DNA of 64,000 bases from Geodermatophilus amargosae (GCF_900116515.1 NZ_FPBA01000016.1:62001-126000), one strand, 5' to 3'. Positions 47,241 to 56,289 are shown, counted from the stretch's first letter. Notes: generated from the letters alone by a model not told the origin. Numbers and translations are program-made.

Positions 47241-48056
47241 ATGGGTTCCGACGACGTGCAGAGGGGCTACGGCCCGATGGCGCCGCGTCCACGGGGGCCG
47301 GTGGGGCCCGCACAGGGCGGGCCGGCCCCGGGACGCTGGCCGCCGCCCCGGCCGAGGTCGTTGCCGCGCCCGACGCGCCCGCTCGCCATCCGGCCGCCGT
47401 GCAGCCTCGTGCGCGTGCTGCTCTGCGAGGACCGGGAGGTCTTCCGGCTCGGGCTCCGGGAGGTCCTCGAGACCGAACCGGACATCGCCGTCGTCGCCGA
47501 GAGGGACACGCTGCCCGCAGCCCTGGCGGCCGTCGAGGAGGCGACGACGCAGGTCGTCGTCGCCCGTCAGGGCCTCGTCCAGGGACCCATGCTGCCCGTG
47601 CTGCGCGAGCTCTGCGGCCGCGGGACCGCGGTCCTCGTGCTCGCCGAGCCGCGCGAGGAGGGCGGCTCCGAGCTCGTGCAGGTCCTGCGTGCCGGGGTGC
47701 GGGGCTACCTGCCCCGGTGCTCGGCCGCGTCCCGGCTGGTGGAGGCCGTGCGCGCGTTGGCCCGTCACGAGCCGGCCATCGACTCGTCGACCACGAGCCA
47801 GCTGGTGCGCTACCTGACCGACCCCGCGACGGCGGCCGAGGTCCCCGACCGGGTGCTCGACCGGCTCACCGACCGGCAGCGGGAGGTCGCCGAGCTGGTG
47901 GCGCAGGGGCTGAGCAACGAGGAGATCGCCCGGCGGCTGTTCCTGAGCCTCGCGACCGTGAAGAGCCACCTCACCGCTTCGATGCGGCGGCTGGGCGTCC
48001 GCAGCCGGACCCAGGTCGCCATCCTCGTCAACCGCGATCGCTCGCCGGCGGCCTGA
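47241..48056 (+). CDS. LuxR-type regulator with degenerate receiver domain (second copy)
   Basis: 271 residues from ATG 47241 with GGGGGAACG upstream. After a proline-rich N-terminus of about 60 residues the receiver reads VRVLLCEDREVFRLGLREVL, but the phosphoacceptor site is QVVVARQGLVQGP (alanine) and the lysine position is arginine (RGYLPRCSAAS). The DNA-binding domain is intact: LTDRQREVAELVAQGLSNEE, LSLATVKSHLTASMRRLGVR. It is related to the gene just upstream and follows it after 226 nt with its own probable promoter (TACGGT near 47153). It is likely a second phosphorylation-independent regulator of the polyketide locus. Confidence 0.86.
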   Translation: MGSDDVQRGYGPMAPRPRGPVGPAQGGPAPGRWPPPRPRSLPRPTRPLAIRPPCSLVRVLLCEDREVFRLGLREVLETEPDIAVVAERDTLPAALAAVEEATTQVVVARQGLVQGPMLPVLRELCGRGTAVLVLAEPREEGGSELVQVLRAGVRGYLPRCSAASRLVEAVRALARHEPAIDSSTTSQLVRYLTDPATAAEVPDRVLDRLTDRQREVAELVAQGLSNEEIARRLFLSLATVKSHLTASMRRLGVRSRTQVAILVNRDRSPAA

Positions 48057-48617
48057 GCGAGGACCGCGCAGCCCCCACCGCTCGCAGGCGCGCGGGGGAA
48101 CCCTGCAGCGAGGCCACACGGAACGGGGGCTCCGCGCTGCCCTGAGGTGAGGTCGCGGTGGGCGCGCGACAGCCGGTGAGGGCGATGGAGCCGGCGAGGA
48201 ACGCGCCGAGCCTGGGCGGACCGGCCACCGCGACGACGCCCGGCCTCCGCACCGACCCGCCGGTGGGCGGGACCGGGCCGAGCGGCATGCGCAAGCGTCG
48301 GGGTCGTGCCGGCGCCGTCGAGCAGACCCCGTCCGCCGGTCGTGGCGCTGGTGCCGCATCCGACCCAGGGCGCGCGACCCGGGGCGTGACGTGCACGCCC
48401 CGGGGATGAAGCACCGCTCGCTCCGTGGTCGTGAGTGGTACCGCCCCGAGCTGGTCGTACGACCTCCGGCGGGCCCACGTTCACACCTCTGGCCCTCTGG
48501 ACGCTATGGGGCTCCCGCAGGGATCGTCTGCCGCGTCGCCATGCACCTCACAGGTTCCCCGTGCTGCTGTCCCCAGCTCGAGCGTCTGCCGGGAAGCCGA
48601 GCAGAGAGAAGCCACCC
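48057..48617. other. 561-nt intergenic region without a convincing gene
   Basis: Stretches of this gap are open on both strands but none has a good ribosome site and family support. A minus-strand frame (48028-48414) contains LGAFLAGSIALTGCRAPTA, which looks like a lipobox, yet it has no visible ribosome site and overlaps the regulator end. The 3' part (48400-48617) holds the leader of the beta-helix gene; AGAGAGAAG at 48603-48611 is a weak ribosome site. Confidence 0.4.
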
Positions 48618-49961
48618 ATGGACCCATCCACGACGACGAGGACGAGGGCTCCTGCCCGGCACCGCGTCCTGGCAGCGGCCGGCGCAGGGGTCCTGCTCTT
48701 CGGTGCTCTCCCGGCCGGCGTCGCCTCCGCGCACGGCGGCGGGCACGTCCTCCGCGTCGGGCCCGGCGAGCAGTTCACGACGATCCAGGCCGCCGTCGAC
48801 CGTGCCGTCTCCGGCGACACCATCAGGATCGCGCCCGGCAACTACCGAGAGGCCGTCTGCGTCGAGCACGAGGGCCTGACCATCCGCGGCGCCGGCACGG
48901 GCCTCACGAACATCGTCTGGCCCGACTGGGAGACCCCGGCCGACCTGCCCGCGCTCACGCCTGACCAGCAGCGGAGACCGTGCTGGGCGGAGCAGGAGCG
49001 CGTCGACGGCGAGGACGACCCCGGGACGCTCGCCGACGACGTCTCGGCGCTGTTCTTCCTGGACCCGGACAGCGAGGTTCGGGTCAGCGGCCTGACGACC
49101 CGCAACCACCCCGCCAGCGGGATCGTCGCCTGGGGCGCCCGCGGGTTCTCCGTGACCGGCACCTCGGGCTACTGGCACGACCGCTACGGCATCATCGCGC
49201 TCGACTCGACGGGCGTCCGGATCACGGGCAACCACGAGATCGGCCTCGACCGGGGCACCGACACGACGCCGAACGCGGGCACCGCCGGCATCTCCGTCGG
49301 GGACTCCGACCACGCCGACGCCCGGATCTCCGGCAACCACGTCGAGGCCTACAACCTCGGGATCTTCCTCCGGGAGGCTCGCGGTGGCCGTGTCACCGGG
49401 AACGCCCTGTCGGGCAACTGCATCGGCCTGCTGCTCTTCGACGACGTCGCCACCGAGGTGCCCGACCAGACCCGGGACGTCCCGAGCGGCGCCTTCCGGA
49501 TCACCGGGAACCTGTCGACGGACAACGACCGGTACTGCCTCCAGGGCAGGATGGGCGACCAGCACGTCTCCGGCGTCGGCATGCAGGTGGTCAACGCCGA
49601 CGACGTGACGATCGCGGGCAACGTCATCGCCGGCAACACGGCCGAGCTGCCGGCGAGCGTGCCGTTCCTCACCAACCCGGCCGGTGGACTGACACTGATC
49701 AGCCTGCCCGCCTTCAACGCCCCGCCCGGCGCGAGTGCCGGACCGGTCGAGGACGTCCGGGTGAGCGGCAACTACTTCCGGGACAACGTCGCGCTCGTGC
49801 CGGTCGGCGGACCTCCGCCGACCCGCTCCGTGCAGGCACCGGTGGACGTCTTCGTCGGGAGTCCGATGGTCCCACCGCTGCTCGACGCGGGCGAGGGGCT
49901 CGAGTTCCGGGGCAACCACTGCGACGTCAGCATCCCGGCGACGATCTGCGACCCGGTATGA
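48618..49961 (+). CDS. secreted right-handed parallel beta-helix protein
   Basis: 447 residues from ATG 48618. A Sec signal (HRVLAAAGAGVLLFGALPAG, cleavage near VASA-HGGG) precedes FTTIQAAVDRAVSGDTIRIA and PGNYREAVCVEHEGLTIRGA, the usual start of pectate-lyase-like beta-helices. About ten coils follow with N-G-N or I-x-G-N motifs, for example VRITGNHEIGLD, ARISGNHVEAYN, GRVTGNALSGN and VTIAGNVIAGN. The protein is probably exported and may bind or cleave a polysaccharide; catalytic residues cannot be named. A frame upstream of 48618 stays open but lacks signal features. A terminator lies beyond its stop. Confidence 0.85.
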   Translation: MDPSTTTRTRAPARHRVLAAAGAGVLLFGALPAGVASAHGGGHVLRVGPGEQFTTIQAAVDRAVSGDTIRIAPGNYREAVCVEHEGLTIRGAGTGLTNIVWPDWETPADLPALTPDQQRRPCWAEQERVDGEDDPGTLADDVSALFFLDPDSEVRVSGLTTRNHPASGIVAWGARGFSVTGTSGYWHDRYGIIALDSTGVRITGNHEIGLDRGTDTTPNAGTAGISVGDSDHADARISGNHVEAYNLGIFLREARGGRVTGNALSGNCIGLLLFDDVATEVPDQTRDVPSGAFRITGNLSTDNDRYCLQGRMGDQHVSGVGMQVVNADDVTIAGNVIAGNTAELPASVPFLTNPAGGLTLISLPAFNAPPGASAGPVEDVRVSGNYFRDNVALVPVGGPPPTRSVQAPVDVFVGSPMVPPLLDAGEGLEFRGNHCDVSIPATICDPV

Positions 49962-50006
49962 CCCGCACGTCCACCACCCGAGGGGGGTCCCGGCACCTGT
50001 CGGGCC

Positions 50007-50041
50007 GCCCTCGGCGCGTGTGCCGAGGACACGCCGAGGGC
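50007..50041. terminator. bidirectional hairpin terminator
   Basis: GCCCTCGGC (50007-50015) pairs with GCCGAGGGC (50033-50041); inner GTGT/ACAC pairs extend the stem past a bulge. It separates convergent genes ending at 49961 and 50081. Confidence 0.65.
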
Positions 50042-50080
50042 CCTCTCGATCCGGTCGAGACGGCCCTCAGCGCGTGGTCG

Positions 50081-50761
50081 TCAGCGGCGGCGGCCGAGGA
50101 GCCAGCCGACGAGGACGCCGAGCAGGGTGAGGCCCGCGCCGCCCAGCGCACCGACGGCGAGGGTCTGCACGTCCGACGTCGTCGCGGCAGCGGCCGGCGC
50201 CCTGCGGGTGAAGACCTGCGGCTCCGCGGCGGCGGCGGCCGGCGCCGAGGCGGCCGCGGCGTCGGTCGCGCTCACCGCGGCCGACGAGGCGCGGGCGGCG
50301 GCCGGCGCGGCCTCCACCGGCGCACCCGAGGTCAGCTCCTTGTCCACGGCGGCGAAGAACTGCCCGGCCATCCGCTTGGCGACGCCGGTCATCATCCGCT
50401 GCCCGACCCCGGCGACCGGCCCGCCCACGACGGCGTCGGCCGAGTAGGTGAGCGTCGTGCCCTCGTCGGTGGGCTCCAGGTTGATCGTCACCTTGGCCCG
50501 GACGTTGCCGGGCGCGCCCGCGCCCGTCGCGTGCATGACGTAGGACGTCGGCCGCTGCTGGTCGGTCAGCTTGACCTCACCGGCGTAGGTGCCGCGGATG
50601 GCGCCCACGCCCACCGCGACGTCCATCCGGTACTCGTCCTCCCCGGTCCGCTGCAGCGTCTCGCAGCCGGGGATCGTCCGCGCCAGCACGGCCGGGTCGG
50701 TGATGACCGTCCACACCTGCTCGGGCGACCCGTGCAGCACTGCCGAGCCGTCGAGGTTCAC
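50081..50761 (-). CDS. CoxG-like SRPBCC protein with C-terminal membrane anchor
   Basis: 226 residues from GTG 50761 (overlapping the large-subunit stop). The N-terminal 145 residues are the CoxG family: LHGSPEQVWTVITDPAVLAR, TIPGCETLQRTGEDEYRMDV, VGAIRGTYAGEVKLTDQQRP and GVGQRMMTGVAKRMAGQFF. An Ala-rich linker follows, then one hydrophobic helix (LAVGALGGAGLTLLGVLVGW) and RRR at the end. In the CO dehydrogenase system CoxG tethers the hydroxylase to the membrane, and this protein has the same potential. It is the last gene of a hydroxylase operon read leftward from the permease. Confidence 0.88.
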   Translation of the reverse strand: MNLDGSAVLHGSPEQVWTVITDPAVLARTIPGCETLQRTGEDEYRMDVAVGVGAIRGTYAGEVKLTDQQRPTSYVMHATGAGAPGNVRAKVTINLEPTDEGTTLTYSADAVVGGPVAGVGQRMMTGVAKRMAGQFFAAVDKELTSGAPVEAAPAAARASSAAVSATDAAAASAPAAAAAEPQVFTRRAPAAAATTSDVQTLAVGALGGAGLTLLGVLVGWLLGRRR

Positions 50762-53184
50762 GCGGGCACTCCCGTCTGGAGGGACGTCTGCTGGGACGCA
50801 GCCGTCCGCTCCGCCGTCTCGTCTCTCATCAGGTCGTAGAGCTCGGTCGGCGAGATCGGCATCGACGCGATCCGCCGTCCGGTGGCGTCCTCGATCGCCG
50901 AGGCGATCGCCGCCGTCCCGGGGATGACCCCCGCCTCGCCGGCGCCCTTGATCCCCAGCGGGTTCAGCGGCGACGGCGTCTCCTGGTGGTCGATGACCAC
51001 GTCGGGGACCTCGGAGGCGTAGGGCATGAGGAAGTCCATGAACGACGCGTTCTGCAGCTGCCCGTCGGCGTCGTAGGCCATCCGCTCGTACAGCGCCCCG
51101 CCCACGCCCTGGGCGACGCCGCCGTGCACCTGGCCCTCGACGATCATCGGGTTCACCACGTTGCCGCAGTCGTGCACGACCGCGTAGCGGACGACGTCGA
51201 TCTCCCAGGTCTGTGGGTCGATCTCCACGACGGCGGCGTGCGCGCCGGAGGCGAACGTCGAGCGGATCGGCGAGTAGTAGTCGCGGTGCTCCAGGCCCGG
51301 TGCGTCGCCGGGCGCCACCGGCGGTTTGGAGTCGTCGCCGGGGCCGGCGAACTGGGTGGCCTGCTTGGCCGCCTCGTCGAAGGCGTAGCGCAGCGGGTTG
51401 GACAGGACCGCGACCGTGCGCAGCGGGATGGACGCGCCCGGCGTCCCCTTGACCTGCACCAGGCCCTCGTCAATCTCCAGGTCCTCCGGGTTGGCCTCGA
51501 GCACCTCGGCCGCGATCCGGATGGCCTTCTCGCGCACCCCGCGGGCCGCGAGCGCGACGGCGTTGCCGCTCATCACCGCGGCGCGCGAGGCGAACGTGCC
51601 GACGGCGTAGCCGAAGCGGCGGGTGTCGCCGGTGTGCACCTCGACGTCGTCCATGGACACGCCGAGCTCGGAGGCGACGATCTGGGCGAACACCGTCTCG
51701 TGGCCCTGGCCCTGCGACGTCAGCCCGGTGGAGACCAGCACCTTGCCGCTGCCGAGGACCTGCACGTGCCCGCCCTCGTAGGGCCCGGGGCCGGTGCCCT
51801 CGACGTAGAGCGCCATGCCGACGCCGAGCAGCTTCCCGCGGGCCTGCGCGTCGGCCCTCAGCGCCGCGGCCTCGTCCCAGCCGACCAGCGCCACCAGCTT
51901 GTCCAACAGGCCGGGGTAGTCGCCGGAGTCGTAGATGACCGGCCGGCCGTCCTGGAACGTCAGGTGGTGGTCGTAGGGGAACTGGTCGGGCGTGATCAGG
52001 TTCCGCCGGCGGACCTCGGCGCGGTCGAGGCCGAGCGCGTCGGCGACGCGGTCCATGGTCCGCTCCATCGCGTAGCAGCCCTGCGGCCGCCCGGCCCCGC
52101 GGTAGGGCGTCACGATGACGGTGTTGGTGTAGACGCTCTCCACGACCACCCGGTAGACGGGCAGCGCGTACGGGCCGACCAGCTGGGTCGCCGTCACGAT
52201 CGGCACGATGATCCCGTAGGGCGTGTACGCGCCGTTGTCGTGCCAGACGTGCACGTCGAGCGCGGTGATCCGGCCGTCGTCGTCGTACCCGACGGTGATC
52301 TCCTGCCGCTGCTGGCGCTCGTGCGCGCTGGAGATGAAGTGCTCGCGACGGTCCTCGGCCCACTTGACCTCGTGGCCGAGCCGGATCGCCGCCATCGGCA
52401 CCAGCAGCTCCTCGGGCCACGGGTGCACGATCTTGACGCCGAAGCCGCCGCCGACGTCGGGCGCGACCACCTCGACGCGGTCCAGCGACAGCTCGAGCTT
52501 CGCCGCGATCGCCGCGCGCACCGACGTCGAGGCCTGGGTGCTCGAGTGGACGCGCAGGCTGGCGTCGTCGGGGTCCCAGCGGGCGTGCACGCCCTTGCCC
52601 TCGAGCGGCATGCAGGCGCTGCGCTCGATGTACTGGGTGAAGGAGAGCGTGTGCGGCGAGGCGGCCAGCGTCGGCTCGACGTCGCCGGTCTCCTGGTGGT
52701 GCCGCGCCGCGACGTTGTCCGGGATGTCCTCGTGGACGACGGCGCGCGCCTCGCGGGCGGCGTCCACGCCGACGACGACCGGCAGCTCCTCGTAGGTGAC
52801 GACGATCCGCTCGGCGGCGTCCTCGGCCAGGTACCGGTCGGTGGCCACCACCATGACCACGGGCTCGCCGACGTGGTTGACCATGCCGTTGGCCAGCGCG
52901 TAACCGGTGCGCGGCGCGTGCAGCTGCGGGTGGGGGATGAGCACCGGCAGCGGCTCGGCCATCGGGCCGGTGAGGTCCTCGTAGGTGTAGATCGCCACCA
53001 GGCCCTCGACGTCGAGTGCCGCCTCGACGTCGACGTCGGTGATGCGGGCGTGCGCGTGCGGGCTGCGGACGAACGCCGCGGCCAGTGCGCCGGCGCCGAT
53101 GTCGTCGAGGTAGCGGCCCTTGCCGATGATCAGGCGGGCGTCCTCGCGCCGGCGGACCGGCTCCCCGAACAGCTTGGTGGTCAC
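50758..53184 (-). CDS. molybdenum hydroxylase large subunit (xanthine/aldehyde dehydrogenase type)
   Basis: 808 residues from GTG 53184. It has the family's molybdopterin-binding blocks: VVAPDVGGGFGVKIVHPWPE, TPYRGAGRPQGCYAMERTMD, STGLTSQGQGHETVFAQIVA, and the catalytic glutamate near the end in GIKGAGEAGVIPGTAAI. The active-site loop is of the RGAGRPQ form and does not contain the VAYRCSFR loop of true CO dehydrogenase, so CO oxidation is unlikely in spite of the CoxG neighbour. The nucleobase permease gene in the same unit suggests a purine or related N-heterocycle as substrate. Confidence 0.92.
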   Translation of the reverse strand: MTTKLFGEPVRRREDARLIIGKGRYLDDIGAGALAAAFVRSPHAHARITDVDVEAALDVEGLVAIYTYEDLTGPMAEPLPVLIPHPQLHAPRTGYALANGMVNHVGEPVVMVVATDRYLAEDAAERIVVTYEELPVVVGVDAAREARAVVHEDIPDNVAARHHQETGDVEPTLAASPHTLSFTQYIERSACMPLEGKGVHARWDPDDASLRVHSSTQASTSVRAAIAAKLELSLDRVEVVAPDVGGGFGVKIVHPWPEELLVPMAAIRLGHEVKWAEDRREHFISSAHERQQRQEITVGYDDDGRITALDVHVWHDNGAYTPYGIIVPIVTATQLVGPYALPVYRVVVESVYTNTVIVTPYRGAGRPQGCYAMERTMDRVADALGLDRAEVRRRNLITPDQFPYDHHLTFQDGRPVIYDSGDYPGLLDKLVALVGWDEAAALRADAQARGKLLGVGMALYVEGTGPGPYEGGHVQVLGSGKVLVSTGLTSQGQGHETVFAQIVASELGVSMDDVEVHTGDTRRFGYAVGTFASRAAVMSGNAVALAARGVREKAIRIAAEVLEANPEDLEIDEGLVQVKGTPGASIPLRTVAVLSNPLRYAFDEAAKQATQFAGPGDDSKPPVAPGDAPGLEHRDYYSPIRSTFASGAHAAVVEIDPQTWEIDVVRYAVVHDCGNVVNPMIVEGQVHGGVAQGVGGALYERMAYDADGQLQNASFMDFLMPYASEVPDVVIDHQETPSPLNPLGIKGAGEAGVIPGTAAIASAIEDATGRRIASMPISPTELYDLMRDETAERTAASQQTSLQTGVPA

Positions 53185-53714
53185 GACGCGTCCTCGCGCA
53201 TCGTGGCGGCGGCGTGCCGGACGGCCTTCTTGATGTTGGCGTAGCCGGTGCACCGGCAGAGGTTGCCGCCCACGAGCTCGTCGACCTCCTCCTCGGTGAT
53301 CTCCGCACTCCGGTCCCGCGCCTCGAGCCCGGCGGCGATCGTCACCAGGAAGCCCGGCGTGCAGAACCCGCACTGGAGGGCGTGGCACTCGCGGAAGGCC
53401 TCCTGCACCGGGTGGAGCACCTGCCCGCCCTGGTGGTCCTCGCGGGCCAGGCCCTCGACGGTGGTCACCTCGGCGCCGTCGACCTGCACGGCCAGGACCA
53501 GGCAGGAGCGCACCGGATCGCCGTCGACCAGCACGGTGCAGGAGCCGCAGACGCCGTGCGCGCAGCCGACGTGCGTGCCGGTCAGCCCGAGGTCGTCGCG
53601 CAGCGCGTCGGCCAGCACCCGGCGCACCGGGACGGTCGCCTCGCGGGGCACCCCGTTGACCGTCACGCGGACGGTCCGCTCCGAGTCGATCCGTGGGGTG
53701 TCGACGGAGGTCAT
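53181..53714 (-). CDS. molybdenum hydroxylase [2Fe-2S] small subunit
   Basis: 177 residues from ATG 53714. The plant-type ferredoxin site is GCAHGVCGSCTVLVDGDPVR (CxxxxCGxC plus the later cysteine), and the second helical [2Fe-2S] domain has ALQCGFCTPGFL and NLCRCTGYANIKKAVRHA. It passes electrons from the molybdenum centre to FAD. It is coupled to the large subunit by a 4-nt overlap and to the FAD subunit likewise. Confidence 0.95.
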   Translation of the reverse strand: MTSVDTPRIDSERTVRVTVNGVPREATVPVRRVLADALRDDLGLTGTHVGCAHGVCGSCTVLVDGDPVRSCLVLAVQVDGAEVTTVEGLAREDHQGGQVLHPVQEAFRECHALQCGFCTPGFLVTIAAGLEARDRSAEITEEEVDELVGGNLCRCTGYANIKKAVRHAAATMREDAS

Positions 53715-54586
53715 GCAGCAGTCCTCTCGGCCGCCTCGCGGGCGGCGTCTGTGAGCGTGCGCTCGGTCAGCACGCCCACCAGTAGACGCCGGTAGTCGGC
53801 GCTGGCGTGGATGTCGGTGTCGGGGTCGACCAGGGTGCGGGCCAGCGCGCCGGCCGCCGCCCAGTCCGCGCCGTCGACCGGCTTGCCGGCCACCGCCTCG
53901 GTCAGGTCGTGCACCTCGGGCACCAGACCGACGGAGATGTAGGACGCCCGGACGGCGGACACCCGGCGGTCCGCGTCGAGGGTCACGACGACGCCGGCGC
54001 CGCAGACGGCGTAGTCGCCCTTGCGGCGGGCGATCTCGGCGAAGGCGGTGCCGGAGCGCTCCGGCAGGGCGGGGAAGAAGGCGTCGACGACGACGGCGGG
54101 ACCGGCGATCGAGGTCTCCAGCGGCCCGACGAACAGGTCCTGCCAGCCGACGGTCGAGCGGCCCTCCGGCGTCGCGACGGTCACCGAGCCGCCGGTGAGC
54201 GCCAGCACCGACGTCATCTCGCCGGAGGGGTCGGCGTGCGCGATCGAGCCGACCGTCGTCCCGCGGTTGCGGATCGCCGGGTGGGCGACGTTCGCCGTCG
54301 CCCGGGCCAGCAGCGGCTGGACCCCGGCGGCGGTGTCGTCGTGGAGCAGGCGGGCGTGGCGGACCAGGGCACCCACCCGCACGCCGTCCCCGGTGACCTC
54401 GACCGTGTCGAGGCCGGGCACCCGGTTGACGTCGACGAGCGTGGCCGGCGCCGCGAGCCGCATCGCCAGCAGCGGCAGCAGCGACTGCCCGCCGGCCAGC
54501 ACCTTGGCGCCCGGGTCGGCGGCCAGGACGTCGAGCGCCTCCTCGAGGGACCGGGGATCGGCGTAGCGGAAGGGTGCGGGTTTCAC
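53711..54586 (-). CDS. molybdenum hydroxylase FAD-binding medium subunit
   Basis: 291 residues from GTG 54586. FAD-binding loops are AKVLAGGQSLLPLLAMRLAA and AIRNRGTTVGSIAHADPSGE, followed by CO-dehydrogenase-type C-terminal domain features (FAEIARRKGDYAVCGAGVVV, DIHASADYRRLLVGVL). It completes the three-subunit enzyme and hands electrons to NAD+ or a quinone. It begins 4 nt inside the end of the permease gene, so the whole unit is translationally coupled. Confidence 0.94.
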   Translation of the reverse strand: MKPAPFRYADPRSLEEALDVLAADPGAKVLAGGQSLLPLLAMRLAAPATLVDVNRVPGLDTVEVTGDGVRVGALVRHARLLHDDTAAGVQPLLARATANVAHPAIRNRGTTVGSIAHADPSGEMTSVLALTGGSVTVATPEGRSTVGWQDLFVGPLETSIAGPAVVVDAFFPALPERSGTAFAEIARRKGDYAVCGAGVVVTLDADRRVSAVRASYISVGLVPEVHDLTEAVAGKPVDGADWAAAGALARTLVDPDTDIHASADYRRLLVGVLTERTLTDAAREAAERTAA

Positions 54587-56106
54587 CGGTCGAGCGTCCC
54601 CTTGCGGGTGTCGACGCCGGGACGGGTGTGGGGGCCTGGCCGGCTGTCGACGCCCGGGCGGCCGACCTCGTCGACCGACGACGGGTCGGAGCCGCCCCGC
54701 GCGTCGGCGTAGCCGCCGGCAGGGCCGCCGCCGTGGTGACCCAGGGACGACGCGCTCTCCGGGACGGAGCCCTCGCGCAGGAGCGCGGCCTTCATGTCGG
54801 CCGGGGCCAGCGCACGGGCGACGTGCCAGCCGACGACGGCGACGATTGAGCCCAGCGCGATGCCGTTGAGCGAGAAGTCGTCGGTGAAGGTCAGGGTCAC
54901 GTTGCCGACGCCGATGATGATCCCGGCCGCGAGCGGCACGAGGTTGACCGGGTTGGCGAAGTCGACCCGGTTCTCCTTCCAGATCTTGGCGCCGAGCAGC
55001 CCGATCATCCCGTAGAGGACCACGGTGATGCCGCCGAGCACGCCACCCGGGACGATGTTGATCAGCGCGCCGAACTTGGGGATCAGGCCCAGCAGGATCG
55101 CGACGAGCGCGGCCACGTAGTAGGCGGCGGTCGAGTAGACCCGCGTGGCGGCCATGACGCCGATGTTCTCGGCGTACGTCGTCGTCGGGGAACCGCCGAC
55201 CGAGGTGGCGATGACCGTGCCGACGCCGTCCGCGAAGACCGCGCGGCCCATGACCGGGTCGAGGTCGCGCTTGGTCATCTCGGCCACGGCCTTGACGTGG
55301 CCGACGTTCTCGGCGACCAGGGCGATGACGGCGGGGATGACCAGCAGGCTGAAGTTCAGCGAGAAGCTGGGCGCGGTGAGGTCCGGCAGGCCGAACCAGT
55401 CGGCCTGACCGACGGACTCGAAGTTGATCCGGTCGCGGGTGGACACGGCGCCGGTGCCGTCGGGCGAGGTGATCTGGCCGGCGGTGGCGTCGAGCAGGAT
55501 CGAGAGCAGGTATCCGAAGACCAGGCCGAGCAGGATGGCGATGCGGGCGAGGAAGCCGCGCAGCGCCAGCGAGGCCACGATGACGAAGGCCATCGTGGCG
55601 AGCGCGACCCACTGGTCCTGGGGCCAGTAGACGCCCGCGGCGACGGGAGCCAGGTTGAAGCCGATCAGCATGACGACGGCGCCGGTGACGGCCGGCGGCA
55701 GCACCTTGTTGATCAGGCCGAGGCCCGCGAAGTGGATCAGCAGACCGACCAGGGCCAGCACGACGCCGGCGACCAGCAGCGCGCCGACGACGTCGCTGGA
55801 GTCCCCGCCGTTGGTGCGGATCGCGGCGACACCGCCGACGAAGGCGGCGCTGGTGCCCAGGTAGCTGGGGACCCGGCCCTTGACGATGAGCAGGAAGACG
55901 ATCGTCGCGATCCCGCTCATCATGATCGCGAGGTTCGGGTCGAGGCCCATGATGAGCGGGAAGACGAAGGTCGCGCCGAACATGGCGACCACGTGCTGCG
56001 CGCCGATGCCCACGGTCAGCGGCCACGACAGCCGCTCGTCGGGGGCCACGGCCTCCCCGAGCGGAGGCGTCCTGCCGTCGCCGTAGAGCTTCCAACCGAA
56101 CGCCAT
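54583..56106 (-). CDS. NCS2-family nucleobase:cation symporter (uracil/xanthine permease)
   Basis: 507 residues from ATG 56106 behind GAGGAGGGCCCC. About 13 hydrophobic helices. Family motifs are GAQHVVAMFGATFVFPLIMG near the N-terminus, the substrate-site segment ALVAENVGHVKAVAEMT and GVGTVIATSVGGSPTTTYAE, FAL-type. An extra roughly 60-residue hydrophilic C-terminal tail rich in Gly, Ser, Pro and Arg is not part of the usual family. It likely imports uracil, xanthine or another nucleobase for the hydroxylase downstream. It is first in the operon and divergent from fdrA. Confidence 0.93.
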   Translation of the reverse strand: MAFGWKLYGDGRTPPLGEAVAPDERLSWPLTVGIGAQHVVAMFGATFVFPLIMGLDPNLAIMMSGIATIVFLLIVKGRVPSYLGTSAAFVGGVAAIRTNGGDSSDVVGALLVAGVVLALVGLLIHFAGLGLINKVLPPAVTGAVVMLIGFNLAPVAAGVYWPQDQWVALATMAFVIVASLALRGFLARIAILLGLVFGYLLSILLDATAGQITSPDGTGAVSTRDRINFESVGQADWFGLPDLTAPSFSLNFSLLVIPAVIALVAENVGHVKAVAEMTKRDLDPVMGRAVFADGVGTVIATSVGGSPTTTYAENIGVMAATRVYSTAAYYVAALVAILLGLIPKFGALINIVPGGVLGGITVVLYGMIGLLGAKIWKENRVDFANPVNLVPLAAGIIIGVGNVTLTFTDDFSLNGIALGSIVAVVGWHVARALAPADMKAALLREGSVPESASSLGHHGGGPAGGYADARGGSDPSSVDEVGRPGVDSRPGPHTRPGVDTRKGTLDR

Positions 56107-56201
56107 GGGGCCCTCCTCGACGGGCACGACCGATGCAGTCCGGGAGGTGCCGCCACCCCCGGGAGGCCGTCACAGTGTCACGCGTCTCAGGCTCGCGGAA
56201 G

Positions 56202-56282
56202 TACCTCAGTGCTAAATGGTCGTTACGCGGATGATCGTTGCCGGAGCGATACCTCACCGCTGAGGCATCGGGGCGGTACGGT
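56202..56282. promoter_or_regulatory. repeated TACCTCA operator-like sites and fdrA -10 box
   Basis: TACCTCA occurs at 56202-56208 and 56250-56256, 48 bp apart. The second is part of CCTCA-CCGC-TGAGG, an inverted repeat (56252-56265). TACGGT (56277-56282) lies 7 nt before GTG 56290 as a leaderless promoter, so the palindrome covers the -38 to -25 region of fdrA. The same protein could control both divergent units. Confidence 0.5.
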
Positions 56283-56289
56283 CTGCCGG

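Noticed and set aside
48435..48617. N-terminal extension of the beta-helix protein
   Set aside because: The frame is open but lacks a ribosome site, and the signal peptide begins only after ATG 48618.
50081..54586. Aerobic CO dehydrogenase operon
   Set aside because: A CoxG-like gene and three hydroxylase subunits are present, but the large subunit has an RGAGRPQ-type active-site loop and not the VAYRCSFR loop of true CO dehydrogenase, and a nucleobase permease shares the operon.
55297..56289. Extended N-terminus of fdrA
   Set aside because: The frame is open upstream but runs antisense through the permease gene; the leaderless promoter and family N-terminus place the start at 56290.
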